From Verrucomicrobiota bacterium (GTDB lineage: Bacteria; Verrucomicrobiota; Verrucomicrobiia; Limisphaerales; SIBE01), in NCBI GenBank assembly GCA_016871535.1, contig VHCZ01000020.1, positions 1 through 44,873 on the forward strand: DNA of 44,873 bases. The letters are read 5' to 3'. The notes under the pieces are model-generated. The model saw only the letters and a program-made list of their open reading frames with translations. It had not been told where the DNA came from and made no database searches. How positions within the stretch are numbered: the stretch's first letter is position 1; every line of letters begins with the position of its first letter. The position numbers and the translations under genes were made by a program. Positions 22,795-31,646 of this stretch are shown one piece after another.

Positions 22795-25704
22795 TCACTC
22801 CTGCGCTAGACGGACTCGGTAGAATCGTGAACCGGAGAGCGAGGCGCTCAAATCCTCTTCGTAAATCGAAACGGCTGAATTCGCCCGCACCGGAAAGTTC
22901 GTGCTCGCCACGTCGGCGAAAACCCCGAACGGACTGGACGCGGCTTGGACTTGATATTTCCGGCCGGGGACGGAAGGCCAGGAAAGCCGGTACTTCTGGT
23001 TCCCCAACGGCTGGAGTTGGACCTTGAGCGCGGACCGGGCATCCCGCGGATTCGTGCCCGCCAGATATTCGGACAAGTTGGCGAACCCATCATGATCAGG
23101 ATCCCCAGCCGCGCCATCGTCCGCCGTGGCTAACAAGGGATTTAGCAAGTGCGTCACTTCCCAGCCGTCCGGCAGGCCGTCGGCGTCCGTATCTGGCTTG
23201 TTCGGGTCGGTCCGGATGCGCAATTCGACTTCGCTGGCTAATCCGTCCGCGTCGGGATCGGGATCGACGGCGAGTTGGACGCTGACTCCGCCAAGGACCA
23301 CCGGCCCGGTTCCAGACCCGTTGAGAGACGCGCCGAGGAAACTCGCGTCCAACTGACGAGCCTGCCGCGCGGGACTCAAATCAAATTCGCCTCCGCCCAC
23401 CACGGCGCCAAGCTTGATCGTATCGCCTGGCTGCAAATTGCCCAGTGCGGCGTAGGGAATGGCGATTTCGATGAAATTGGCGTTCTGTTCGCCCAGGACT
23501 CCGCCCAATTGTGGAGAACGATTGAATTGCTGGAACCGGGCGCCAGGCACGTCACTGATTGCGGCGTCCAACCGGAAGATCCCCTGGCCCACGCTCGTCG
23601 CCAGGCCAGGGCGCACGAAGGAGCGTGACTGAACGTCCGCCCATTCATCCCCCAGAACGCAGCCCAGGCTCGGGGTGAAATTTGTGAAGGAAAGATTCAC
23701 CAGAAAATCCAGGCCGTCGGCGCCTTCGCCCGCGGGATCAATTTTGCCGTTCCCGACTTGCGCGAGATTCGTCACTCCGGCGACGCGGGGCGATTCGAGA
23801 AACAGGAAGATGTTGTTGTCCGGGTTGATCATGGCTTGCTCGATTCCTACGTACACATTCGCGCGGTCGTTGTTCACATAGGCCTGGCCCAAGTTCGAGA
23901 ATTGCCCGGGCAACGTCGGGATCGGCGCGCCCGCGAAATCAAACCGCTGCCCGTAAATGTTGCCGTCGTTGTCATCCGCCGGGTGCGACTCGATCACTGG
24001 CGTGTGCCAGGCGGCTTCGAAGGTCTTCGGCGGCGGCAGCGTCCGATAAATCGTCATGGTGTCGAAGACCTCGCCCGTCTGCGAAAGCCCTTCGAGCAGC
24101 AGGCGATCTCCTTCGATCGTCACTCGCGCGCAATTGTGCCGAATCCAGATTTGAGCGCTCGTCGCGTCCAGTTCCGCCAAAGGATAAAGCCCCACGCCGC
24201 CTCCGCCCGAAACGATGGGATAAACCGCGTTGGTCGGATTGAAGCGCTCGTACACGTGATCGTGTCCCGCGATGACCATCTGCACGCCGTGTTTGGCGGC
24301 GAGCGGCAGCACGGATTTCAGGACATCGGTGCGGTCGGCGATGCCATTGCCGTTGTAGTCATCGAACCGGTGCAGCGCGGAAGTGGCCATCGGATGGTGC
24401 AGGGTAATGAATTTCCACGGCTTCTTCGAGGCGGCCAGGTCTGCCGCGAGCCATCTGTGCTGCGGGTCGTCCACTTTGAGTTGGTATTGGTTGAGGAAAG
24501 GCGCAAACAAGACTACAAAATGCGCATCGCCGTGATCGAAGGAGTAATAGTGCTCCGGGCTGGTCCTCTCCGCGGCGTGGACCGCCAGCGGGACGTTGTT
24601 CGTCGGCGAATAAAAGGCATCCAGAAACGGCCCGTCTCCGGAATAGAGGTCGTGGTTCCCCAGCGCGAAAAAGTACGGGACGTTCTTCATGTGCGGTCCG
24701 TACACGCTCAAACATCGTGTGTCGGCGTAGGTGTAAGTGAAGGACGGATAAATCACGTCCCCGGCGTGGAGCACGAGATCCGGCTTCGCCTTGCGCATGA
24801 CCTCGGCGATGTCGTATTGCGCGCGGGAACCAACCCCGGTGTCGCCGACCACGACGAAGCTCAGCGACCCGCTGGCTTTGAGCGTGCGAAATGTCTCCAC
24901 CGGCGAAACCGCGATCTGTCCGTTCGCGGCGCTGCGCACGCGATAGAAGTAAGCCGTGTCCGGCGCGAGATTCGTCAGCGTGGCCACGTGGTTGGTCGCC
25001 AACGTGGAATCCGACAGAGTCAGTCCGAGTGTGGAATTGGTTCCGTATTCAATGGCGGTGTCGGCCGGGGCCAGCGTTTTCCAAATGATCTGAATGCTCC
25101 GGCTGGTGGCGTTTTGGAGAAAGGGGCCGCGCGTGAAATTCCCGCGCAGTTCCGGAACCAGGACGAAATCAAAATCTTTCAACGACGAATTGTGCGCTTG
25201 AATGGCCAGGACGTTTGTCCCCGGCGCGAGCAATCCGGCAAACGCGCGGACGTCGATCTCCTCCACCAGGCCGACGCGGTGGGCACTGGTCGCGGGCGCG
25301 TTGAATGGCACGAAGCTGCCGGCAGGTCCCGGCATATTCCTCCGCGCGATTTCTTTTCCGTTCAGGTACGCGACGAAACCATCGTCGTAATCGATCCGCA
25401 GCGTCAGCCATTTGATCTGAGCGGGATCGGAAAGGACGAACGGCTTTCGGAAATAAGCCGAGACGTAAACTCCGAACATCTCCGGCAACTGCGTGGCTTC
25501 AGTCCCGAGTCCCGCGCTGAATCCGGCTTGCCCCAAGAGCCATTTCGAGTCGTCGAATGCGATCTGACTCCAGGCGTTGCCGCCGCCGGACGGCTCCGCC
25601 GCGGCCGGGAAGTAGCGCCAGGTTTCTCCCACGCGGACCAACGCCACGTCGTCGGCGAGCGCGGACACCGCAACAAAGCAAAGCAGCAACAGCAGACGAA
25701 TCAT
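22795..25704 (-). CDS. Secreted purple-acid-phosphatase-like metallophosphoesterase
   Basis: From ATG 25704 (970 residues) the signal peptide is MIRLLLLLCFVAVSALA; the frame is open 20 residues further upstream but that extension is not signal-like. Next come a beta-sandwich domain with WRYFPAAAEP and VGLVEEIDVRAFAGLL, a fibronectin-like purple acid phosphatase N-domain, then the catalytic metallophosphoesterase: FVVVGDTGVGSR, LVLHAGDVIYPS, FFALGNHDLY, ITLHHPMATS and VIAGHDHVYERF, supplying the Asp, Asn and His metal ligands. The C-terminal part has a CBM9-like region and a DPDPDADGLASEVE / DPNKPDTDADGLPDGWE calcium-binding thrombospondin-3-type stretch, then a short beta tail. It is probably a secreted or surface phosphatase for phosphate scavenging. 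Confidence 0.9.
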   Translation of the reverse strand: MIRLLLLLCFVAVSALADDVALVRVGETWRYFPAAAEPSGGGNAWSQIAFDDSKWLLGQAGFSAGLGTEATQLPEMFGVYVSAYFRKPFVLSDPAQIKWLTLRIDYDDGFVAYLNGKEIARRNMPGPAGSFVPFNAPATSAHRVGLVEEIDVRAFAGLLAPGTNVLAIQAHNSSLKDFDFVLVPELRGNFTRGPFLQNATSRSIQIIWKTLAPADTAIEYGTNSTLGLTLSDSTLATNHVATLTNLAPDTAYFYRVRSAANGQIAVSPVETFRTLKASGSLSFVVVGDTGVGSRAQYDIAEVMRKAKPDLVLHAGDVIYPSFTYTYADTRCLSVYGPHMKNVPYFFALGNHDLYSGDGPFLDAFYSPTNNVPLAVHAAERTSPEHYYSFDHGDAHFVVLFAPFLNQYQLKVDDPQHRWLAADLAASKKPWKFITLHHPMATSALHRFDDYNGNGIADRTDVLKSVLPLAAKHGVQMVIAGHDHVYERFNPTNAVYPIVSGGGGVGLYPLAELDATSAQIWIRHNCARVTIEGDRLLLEGLSQTGEVFDTMTIYRTLPPPKTFEAAWHTPVIESHPADDNDGNIYGQRFDFAGAPIPTLPGQFSNLGQAYVNNDRANVYVGIEQAMINPDNNIFLFLESPRVAGVTNLAQVGNGKIDPAGEGADGLDFLVNLSFTNFTPSLGCVLGDEWADVQSRSFVRPGLATSVGQGIFRLDAAISDVPGARFQQFNRSPQLGGVLGEQNANFIEIAIPYAALGNLQPGDTIKLGAVVGGGEFDLSPARQARQLDASFLGASLNGSGTGPVVLGGVSVQLAVDPDPDADGLASEVELRIRTDPNKPDTDADGLPDGWEVTHLLNPLLATADDGAAGDPDHDGFANLSEYLAGTNPRDARSALKVQLQPLGNQKYRLSWPSVPGRKYQVQAASSPFGVFADVASTNFPVRANSAVSIYEEDLSASLSGSRFYRVRLAQE

Positions 25705-26003
25705 AACCCAGAGCCTATTCGGTGCAGCCGCGCAGTCAAACTCCGTCCAGCGATTCGCATTCAAAGCACGACCGCAAATGGGACAGGAGGAATTTGACCG
25801 AGAGTCTGAATCGCACGCACCGATTACAGCAATTACGCATTCGTTGACAGTGCCGCGCTGGTAACTATCTTGCCTTCAGCTTGAAAACCTCCGTCCTCAA
25901 GCCTCGACGACCCATTGTGCTTTTGGTGGCTAGCTTGTTGCCGAGCCGTTGAGCGCGCAGAGAGCCCGGTATTAAATCACACGGCTGCAAGAAGGGAAAA
26001 ATC

Positions 26004-26324
26004 ATGCACTCATCGGATAACAAAACAGGCCTTTCGGTCATGCTGGCGGTGCCGGATACACCGGCGGCGGTTGCGTGGTACCACAAGGCGCTTGGCGCAG
26101 AAGTCCTCTGGAGCCTGGGTTCAGTCGCTGGCCTGGAGATTAACGGCGCGCCCTTTTTCTTGCACGAGCCGGTGAAGAGCCGCTTCGCCAGCCCGAAGGA
26201 AATCGGCACCACAACCGCGCGAGTCGAATTGTCCGTGGATGATCCGGATCGAGTGATTGCACGCGCCGTTGAAGCGGGCGCGACGTGCCCTCCCTGTTCT
26301 CGATCTTTGGAGATCGAGAAGTGA
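26004..26324 (+). pseudogene. VOC/glyoxalase-like (PhnB) protein, C-terminus deleted
   Basis: Residues 1-92 fit the vicinal-oxygen-chelate fold of the PhnB/glyoxalase type (LSVMLAVPDTPAAVAWYHKA, EINGAPFFLHEPV, VELSVDDPDRVIARAVEAGAT). The domain then breaks off after EAGAT, where the family normally continues to a D-P-F-G-H-x-W metal-binding end; instead the frame enters acetyltransferase DNA in the wrong frame and stops. A complete metal site cannot form. The acetyltransferase reading begins at 26285 inside this frame. The 299 bp upstream (25705-26003) hold nothing that I can identify. Confidence 0.7.
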
Positions 26325-26824
26325 CTCGTTACTGGGGGCATCCGGTGCTGCGCGATCTCAGCGCAGCCACAGCGTTGTTCGAGGAGATCCGTGCCAGATT
26401 TGCGGACCGGATTTTGTTTCAATGGGGCGTGGCGCTGCTCGACACGGATGTGGTCATCGGAACGTGCACGCTGGCCGCGTTGGACATGGAGAACCGCCGA
26501 GCCGAGCTCGGATTCGCACTGGCCCGGCCTAACTGGAGGCGAGGCTACATGTCCGAAGCTTTACCCATTCTTCTGCAATTCGCGTTTTGTGAGATGCAAT
26601 TGCATCGCGTGTGGGCCGACACGGACCCGCGCAACAGCCCGTCAATCCGAGTTCTGGAACGCCTTGGCTTCCGTCGCGAAGGCCTGCTCCGGGAACACTA
26701 TTGGGTTCAAGGCGAGCCCCAGGACGGGCTCGTGTATGGACTGCTCGGCTCTGAATGGCAGCAGAAGCGCGACCTTGTTCGACTTGAAAGAGTCAAGACC
26801 GTGGTGCGGGGAACGAATAGATAG
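26285..26824 (+). pseudogene. GNAT (RimJ/RimL type) N-acetyltransferase, N-terminus deleted
   Basis: The frame encodes most of a RimJ/RimL-type acetyltransferase: FGDREVTRYWGHPVLRD, GVALLDTDVVIGTCTLA, RAELGFALARPNWRRGYMSEAL (acetyl-CoA loop), LHRVWADTDPRNSPSIRVLE, LGFRREGLLREHYWVQGEP. The usual beginning (a strand with TxRLxLRxxxxxDA before LFSIFGD) is missing, and homology begins exactly where the VOC homology stops. A GTG at 26285 could start translation. Loss of the first strand probably weakens but may not abolish the fold. The junction looks like one deletion joining two once-separate genes. Confidence 0.65.
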
Positions 26825-26889
26825 ATGGTTCGGTTTCAAAGTGAGGCGACACGCCAAGAATCCGGAGGACAGAGTGAGATCCATCGCTT

Positions 26890-27711
26890 CTATCTTGTTC
26901 GCCGCCAAAAAGCCCCGTGTTGGTCGATGGGGATGATCTCGTCGCGAATTCCCCGCGTGTGTCGGAAATCCGTGACGGCCTGGCGACACCCCTTGCCGTC
27001 ATAGTCGTCGATGATGACGAATCCGTTTATGGAAACTTTGTCGTAAAGCGCCGTCAGCGCATCCAGGGTGGACTCATAGAGGTCGCCATCCAGGCGAAGC
27101 ACGCACAGCCGATCAACCGGCGCCGTCGGCAGCGTGTCTTTGAACCAGCCCTTCAAGAAACAAACCTGGTCGTCCAGCAACCCAAACCGCCGGAAATTCT
27201 CCTGCACGACTTCCACAGGCACGCGCAAAAACGGATTCAGATAAAGGTCGTCGCCTTGGTCGAGAGGATATTTTTCGGCGTTCGGCGGCGGCAAACCTTG
27301 GAACGAGTCCGCGAGCCAGACCTTTCGTTCGCAGACCCGACGCACCTTCAGAACCGCGCGCGCCAAGATGCATGCGCCACCGCGCCAGACGCCGGTTTCG
27401 AGAATATCCCCAGGGGTGTTCTCCTCAATCGCGCGTTCGATGCACTCCTGAAAATTCGCCAGCCGCTTCATTCCAATCATGGTGTAGCCCAGGTAGGTGA
27501 TTCCCTCGCCTTCCCACGCAATCTCCCGGCGATAAGGGAACTCTCGGGCCAGACAGTAACCGAGCTTTCTCAGGCCCATATCAAATTCCACCAAGTCTCC
27601 CGGAGCCGAGGCCTTCGCGGTGTCAAAGGGCATGAGCAGAGTCTCCTCCCACAAAGCGAACGTCAGGCACTTCTTGAGGAGGTCCAGATACAGCCGAGCC
27701 GATTCATCCAT
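26890..27711 (-). CDS. TylF/MycF-family O-methyltransferase
   Basis: From ATG 27711 the protein has 273 residues and begins MDESARLYLDLLKKCLTFAL; the longer open frame upstream reads through an E6 repeat and is not protein-like. Family features are GYTMIGMKRLANFQECIERA, GDILETGVWRGGACILARAV (S-adenosylmethionine site), LADSFQGLPPPN, LRLDGDLYESTLDALTALYD (metal-binding Asp) and FVIIDDYDGKGCRQAVTDF. Characterised relatives methylate sugar hydroxyls of macrolides; environmental ones often act on surface polysaccharide sugars. With gmd/fcl in the window, a methylated deoxysugar is possible but not shown. Confidence 0.88.
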   Translation of the reverse strand: MDESARLYLDLLKKCLTFALWEETLLMPFDTAKASAPGDLVEFDMGLRKLGYCLAREFPYRREIAWEGEGITYLGYTMIGMKRLANFQECIERAIEENTPGDILETGVWRGGACILARAVLKVRRVCERKVWLADSFQGLPPPNAEKYPLDQGDDLYLNPFLRVPVEVVQENFRRFGLLDDQVCFLKGWFKDTLPTAPVDRLCVLRLDGDLYESTLDALTALYDKVSINGFVIIDDYDGKGCRQAVTDFRHTRGIRDEIIPIDQHGAFWRRTR

Positions 27712-27756
27712 GCCCGGATTTTTACGGATTGCCGCCGACGCTGCAATTCCTACTTC

Positions 27757-27850
27757 CCATGAACCGGCGTTGGTTTGTAGTCCCGCCTTTAGGCGGCTCC
27801 GGGGCACCCGACCGGCTAAAGCCGGGACTACATGCCGGGCGTGGTTCATG
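27757..27850. repeat. E6 palindromic repeat (GTAGTCCCGCC...GGCGGGACTAC type)
   Basis: Left arm CCCATGAACC ... TTTGTAGTCCCGCCTTTAGG and right arm CCGGCTAAAGCCGGGACTAC ... GTGGTTCATGG face each other around a GC-rich centre; with mismatches the pairing covers about 40 bp per side. The right edge supplies the TGA stop of the truncated helicase gene, and the left edge lies 46 bp upstream of the methyltransferase start. Confidence 0.8.
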
Positions 27851-28106
27851 GGCCGAGTGCTTTGAGCGGCGAGACGTAAACAACTCGCGTCTCATCCGGC
27901 AGCTTGCCTGTCGCAGCCTCACGGAAGAGTCGGTCCAGCGAAGCCAGGAAAGCCGCGAGCGTTTTGCCAGTTCCGGTCGGCGCGGAAATGAGAACGTTCT
28001 GGCCGGACTGAATCGCGGGCCAGCCTTGCGCTTGCGGTTCCGTCGGCGTGCCGAATCGCTGCTGGAACCACCAGACGGCGGCGGGATGGAAGTTGAAGGT
28101 CTGCAC
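27846..28106 (-). pseudogene. Lhr-type DEAD/DEAH helicase, N-terminal stub
   Basis: Only 86 residues remain: [19 protein letters not shown] (Q-motif-like region), [20 protein letters not shown] with [14 protein letters not shown] (Walker A), and [10 protein letters not shown] (motif Ia). The Lhr family normally continues as SPLKALNND for several hundred to over a thousand residues. Here the frame stops two residues after KAL in the first bases of an E6 repeat. The rest of the helicase is not found in the window. It begins 6 bp after the HEAT-repeat gene on the same strand. Confidence 0.8.
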
Positions 28107-28112
28107 GCTCTG

Positions 28113-29748
28113 TTACGGTTTAGGAGGTGACTCGTGGACCGAAGCGTTCTTGGTTTGTGCTGGAGCAGTCTTCTCAAGCGCCTCCGTCGCTACTTTGCGG
28201 ATGACGTGTTTGGAATGATTCAGTAGCGGCTTCAACAGCGGCGCCGCCGCCGCCGCCTTTTCACCACAAGCTCCAAGCCCTTGAATCATGGCGATACGGA
28301 CGCTCAAATTCGAGTCGTTGATTCCGGACTTCAAGATAACCGGGTCCAGCAATGCCTCCGGCTGAATCTTCGCCAGGCACTCGACTGCCGTCGCCCGGAC
28401 AGTGCTGTCGGTGTCACGGAACGCCACCAGCAAGACAGGAACGGCCTCCGATCCGATCCTTCTCAAGAACGGAATCATGTGGGAGCGCTCGTGAAAAACC
28501 GGATGGCGAATTCCTTCAAGCAAGACGGGAAACACGGCCTGAACATCGCCGTCGATTTGCCAGCGCGCGAAAGCTGCCTCGCAGCGGGCCGGGTTTTCGC
28601 GTTGGTTGTATTCCTCCACGAGGAAAGGAATCGCCTCCTTCGCTGGTCGACCGATGCTGCCAAGGGTTCGGAGCAGACTGCTGCTCATGGGATCGACCTC
28701 AGGCAGAAGCCCGTACCGCTTGAACAGGCCGATGGGTTGCGGATCGGTGGGCAGTTCAGGCCCGTCTTGTCGGGTCGAGGATGTGCCAAGGCGCTTTCTG
28801 AGTTGTACGAGCGACTCTTGAGCTCGGTTCCTCGTCTGCGCGAGCGACTCTCGGGCGAGCAGAATGAGAGTTGGCACGGCTGGGGCGGCGGCGGCTCCAA
28901 AGCTGCCCAAAGATTCAACAGCAGCGCTGCGAAGCGCCGAATCCTCGCTGCGCAGTGCGTCGATCAATACGGGCACGACGCTTTGCGGTTGTTGCCCGAT
29001 CCGTCCGCGCGCCGACAATATCCGATATCTTAGAGCGCTGGCACCGGCCTGGGACAGCGTCGCGAGCAGCGTCGAGACGATGTCATGCCCAGCGCCGGCT
29101 ATCTGTTCCAAACCGGACACGGTAGCCAGCGCCAAATCAGATGAATTTGCTGACGCAGCCTTTTCCTCCAAGGCACCTTTCAGCAAATGGAAAACGAGCG
29201 GATCGGCTGGGGCAATCTGCGCTAGGGCCACGGAGGCGGCAGCGGCCAATTTCGCTGCACCAGGAGGCACTGGATTGAAGCCGCCTTTGAAAACCCGCAC
29301 CAGTTCAGGAAGGGCATCCGAAGCCGACGGTCCGATCTCTCCCAAAGTCCGAATGGCCGTCCATTTCACCTGCGGATCGGAGTCGGTCAAGGTCTCGATC
29401 AGTGTGGGCACCGCTTCGGCGGCTCCGGTTTGCATATCGAAGAGCGCTTCACATGCTGCTCTCCGCACTAGCTGGGCGGGCTTGGGTTCCAGTTTGATCA
29501 GGCGCTTCTGCGCCACCTGGGGAAGTTTTGGCCACAGCGCCTGCCAGAACCTGCCCAAAGCCGTGTCTTGCTTGCGAAGCTCACGGAAGCTCACGGATCA
29601 ATTGTACGACTGTCTTGCGTTGATCTGGCGCCGCGTCGAGAAGCGACCGGAACAGAACGTAGCCAGCCATCAATCCGGCGAGGAAGATCACACTTGCGAG
29701 TGTCCAGCGCACTCGCTTTGTGTTCAACGCGATGGTGGTGAATTTCAC
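28113..29748 (-). pseudogene. Membrane-anchored HEAT-repeat protein split by a 10-bp duplication
   Basis: GTG 29748 opens a 55-residue frame with a basic start and one membrane helix (WTLASVIFLAGLMAGYVLF), ending KTVVQLIRELP-stop at 29581. A tandem copy of ten bases (29576-29595) shifts the frame. Removing one copy joins VVQLIREL directly to RKQDTALGRFWQALW, the beginning of the 493-residue frame 28113-29594. The joined protein would have about 541 residues: a membrane anchor and then HEAT repeats (AVPTLIETLTDSDPQVKWTA, RTLGEIGPSA, VPVLIDALRSEDSALRSAA). The large frame may still be translated from GTG 29594 as a soluble protein. The role is unknown; such proteins are scaffolds. Confidence 0.75.
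29576..29595. repeat. 10-bp tandem duplication causing a frameshift
   Basis: GAAGCTCACG occurs twice without a gap. One copy restores a continuous frame for the HEAT-repeat protein on the minus strand. This looks like a recent slippage event, or a phase-variation switch if the copy number varies. Confidence 0.85.
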
Positions 29749-29937
29749 AAGTATGACGCTTGGCGAGCGCGGCGTTTTGGCGGAATCTCGGCTTCAAATC
29801 TGCCACAGCAAGTTGAATCGGCAATTGAGAAGTGACCTAACTGTCTCGCGCACCGACGCGCATTGCCGCCTGTCCGCCTGGCGTCTGCGGAATTCAAGGA
29901 GACCGGCCAAGACGCAGCCCGCGCTTGACCGAACTGA

Positions 29938-29957
29938 GCACAGTTCGGAAAGTGTGC
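29938..29957 (+). promoter_or_regulatory. Operator-like palindrome upstream of the ArsR-like regulator
   Basis: GCACAGTTCGGAAAGTGTGC is an imperfect palindrome (GCACA...TGTGC outside, TTC...GAA-like inside) that ends two bases before the regulator ATG. An almost identical site lies at 30537-30556, downstream of the same gene. Bases 29931-29946 also form GAACTG-AGCA-CAGTTC, a perfect overlapping inverted repeat. The position over the start region suggests autorepression. Confidence 0.65.
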
Positions 29958-29959
29958 AC

Positions 29960-30526
29960 ATGCCCACGACCTTGCCTCTTCAGCCAACACTCTGGCGCAC
30001 TTGCCGTGTACTCGCCAACCGCACACGCCTGGAGATGTTCCGCCTGCTGGTCCAGGAACCAGGCCAAAAGGTCTGTGCGGTCGCCCGACGTCTTGGCCGA
30101 CCACGCTCGCTAACCAGTGAGTATCTGCGGGCGCTTGAAGCGCGCGGATTGCTCACAGCGCGCCGCGTCGGTCGCTGCGTGGAGTATCGCCTCAGTTGCG
30201 CGACGAACGGCAGCGCTTCTGCGTGTTTGGTGACGGCCCTTCGCGCACTCTTCCAACGAGAAACAACCGCTGTGGAGGTCGTTTTCCGATTGGCAACAGC
30301 TTTCACGCATCCGCGTCGAGTAGAAATCTTTCGCGTTCTGCAAAACGGGCCGCACTCCCTGGGCCAACTGCGAGCCAAGACCCGAATCTCCACCTGGGCG
30401 TTGGTGCGACATCTCAGGAAATTGGAAGCGCGAGATTTCATCACGCAACAGGGAGGTCTGTACGCTGCGGTCGATTGCACTCACGGCATTCAGAAAGAAT
30501 TGGCGCGGTTAGCCCGGGAAAAGTAA
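29960..30526 (+). CDS. ArsR-like transcriptional regulator with two winged-helix domains
   Basis: From ATG 29960 the protein has 188 residues. The first winged helix is LANRTRLEMFRLLVQEPGQK with VCAVARRLGRPRSLTSEYLR and ALEARGLLTARRVGRCVEYR; the second is FTHPRRVEIFRVLQNGPHSL, LRAKTRISTWALVRHLRKLE and ARDFITQQG. This is two ArsR-type HTH units in one chain, which could act as an internal pseudo-dimer or bind paired sites. No metal-binding Cys pair is evident. The frame is open further upstream but that part is antisense to the HEAT gene's 5' end. It is flanked by two copies of a 20-bp palindrome, so it probably controls itself and the Gfo/Idh-lpxB genes that begin 103 bp later. Confidence 0.8.
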   Translation: MPTTLPLQPTLWRTCRVLANRTRLEMFRLLVQEPGQKVCAVARRLGRPRSLTSEYLRALEARGLLTARRVGRCVEYRLSCATNGSASACLVTALRALFQRETTAVEVVFRLATAFTHPRRVEIFRVLQNGPHSLGQLRAKTRISTWALVRHLRKLEARDFITQQGGLYAAVDCTHGIQKELARLAREK

Positions 30527-30536
30527 CCAGCCACAA

Positions 30537-30556
30537 GCACAGTTCGAGAAGTGTGC
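30537..30556 (+). promoter_or_regulatory. Second operator-like palindrome, upstream of Gfo/Idh-lpxB
   Basis: GCACAGTTCGAGAAGTGTGC differs from the site at 29938-29957 only at positions 11 and 12. It lies 73 bp upstream of the oxidoreductase ATG. Two such close matches in 620 bp, each before a gene start, strongly suggest a binding site, most simply for the regulator encoded between them. Confidence 0.65.
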
Positions 30557-30629
30557 ACTCACGACCTGAGGTGGATTCGGCTCTGGATTTTGCATCGCCG
30601 TCATCCATTACCCTGACTAAGTTCGCCGC

Positions 30630-31646
30630 ATGTCACAGAAGATCAGAGTCGCGGTTTTTGGAGTTGGCGCGCTAGGGAAAGAGCACGCCCGGTTCTACGC
30701 GGAATTGGCGGCGGCGGGGCGCGTGGAGTTCGCCGGCGTCTATGACATCCTGCCGGAGGCGGCGCGCAAGACAGCGGACAAACTGCGCGTGCCAGCGTTT
30801 CGTTCCGTGAACGAAGCCGCGACGGCGAGCGACGCCCTCAGCATCGTCACTCCGACCGCGACCCATTACGAACTCGCTTGCCAACTGCTGCGCCAACGCA
30901 AGCACGTGCTGGTGGAGAAACCGATGACGGACAGCGCGTCCCAAGCTGCCGAACTCGTGCGGTTGGCGCAAGAGCAAGGCGTCGTTTTGCAGGTCGGTCA
31001 CGTGGAGCGGTTCAATCCCGTGTTCAAATACCTGGAAACGGTGGCGACCGACCCGCGCTTTATCGAAGCCCACCGGTTGTCGCCTTACTCGGGTCGCAGC
31101 ACCGACATCGGCGTGGTGCTGGATCTCATGATTCACGATCTGGATGTTGTCCTCGCGTTCGTGAAGTCGCCCGTCACAAGCGTCGATGCGGTGGGCATTC
31201 CCGTGTTGAGCGCCTCGGAGGACATTGCCAATGCGCGGCTGCGGTTTGCCAATGGCTGCGTGGCGAACTTGACCGCCAGCCGCGTCAGCCCCGAACGCCT
31301 GCGCAAGATCCGCGTCTTCAGCGGCGGCGCCACGACCAGCTACGTCTCGCTGGATTACCGGGCCCAGGAAGGATTCGTCTATCGCATCGCGCGCGATGGC
31401 GAAGGCGAGACCTCGCTGTTCAAGAAACTTCTGGCTTCGAAAGACTCCACCATCGTCAGCGAATACGGCGGGAAACGGATCGTGCGCGAGCCGGTGCCGT
31501 TGGAAAAAGAACAGCCGCTGAAGCTGGAGTTGCGCAGTTTCATTGAGTGCGTTGAAGCGCGGCGCACGCCGATTGTGAGCGGAGAATCGGCGAAGCGGGC
31601 GCTGGACCTGGCGTTGGAGATCACGCGGCAGATTGGACAGGCGTGA
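30630..31646 (+). CDS. Gfo/Idh/MocA-family oxidoreductase of the lipid A operon
   Basis: The 338-residue protein has the Rossmann motif VAVFGVGALGKEHARFYAEL, SIVTPTATHYELACQLL, HVLVEKPMTD (the EKP catalytic Lys), VLQVGHVERFNPVFKYL and DLMIHDLDVVLAFVKS. In many bacteria a gene of this type lies between lpxA and lpxB, and some such enzymes oxidise UDP-GlcNAc at C3 on the way to 3-amino lipid A. No partner aminotransferase or lpxA is visible, so the substrate is uncertain. The TGA stop overlaps the GTG start of lpxB (GTGA), indicating translational coupling. A candidate operator lies 73 bp upstream. Confidence 0.88.
   Translation: MSQKIRVAVFGVGALGKEHARFYAELAAAGRVEFAGVYDILPEAARKTADKLRVPAFRSVNEAATASDALSIVTPTATHYELACQLLRQRKHVLVEKPMTDSASQAAELVRLAQEQGVVLQVGHVERFNPVFKYLETVATDPRFIEAHRLSPYSGRSTDIGVVLDLMIHDLDVVLAFVKSPVTSVDAVGIPVLSASEDIANARLRFANGCVANLTASRVSPERLRKIRVFSGGATTSYVSLDYRAQEGFVYRIARDGEGETSLFKKLLASKDSTIVSEYGGKRIVREPVPLEKEQPLKLELRSFIECVEARRTPIVSGESAKRALDLALEITRQIGQA

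Noticed and set aside
23758-25797. 679-residue plus-strand open frame
   Set aside because: Antisense shadow of the metallophosphoesterase gene; composition (Arg, Val, His) is typical of shadows.
25865-26422. 185-residue minus-strand frame over the VOC/GNAT region
   Set aside because: Antisense to recognisable VOC and GNAT sequence; no motif of its own.
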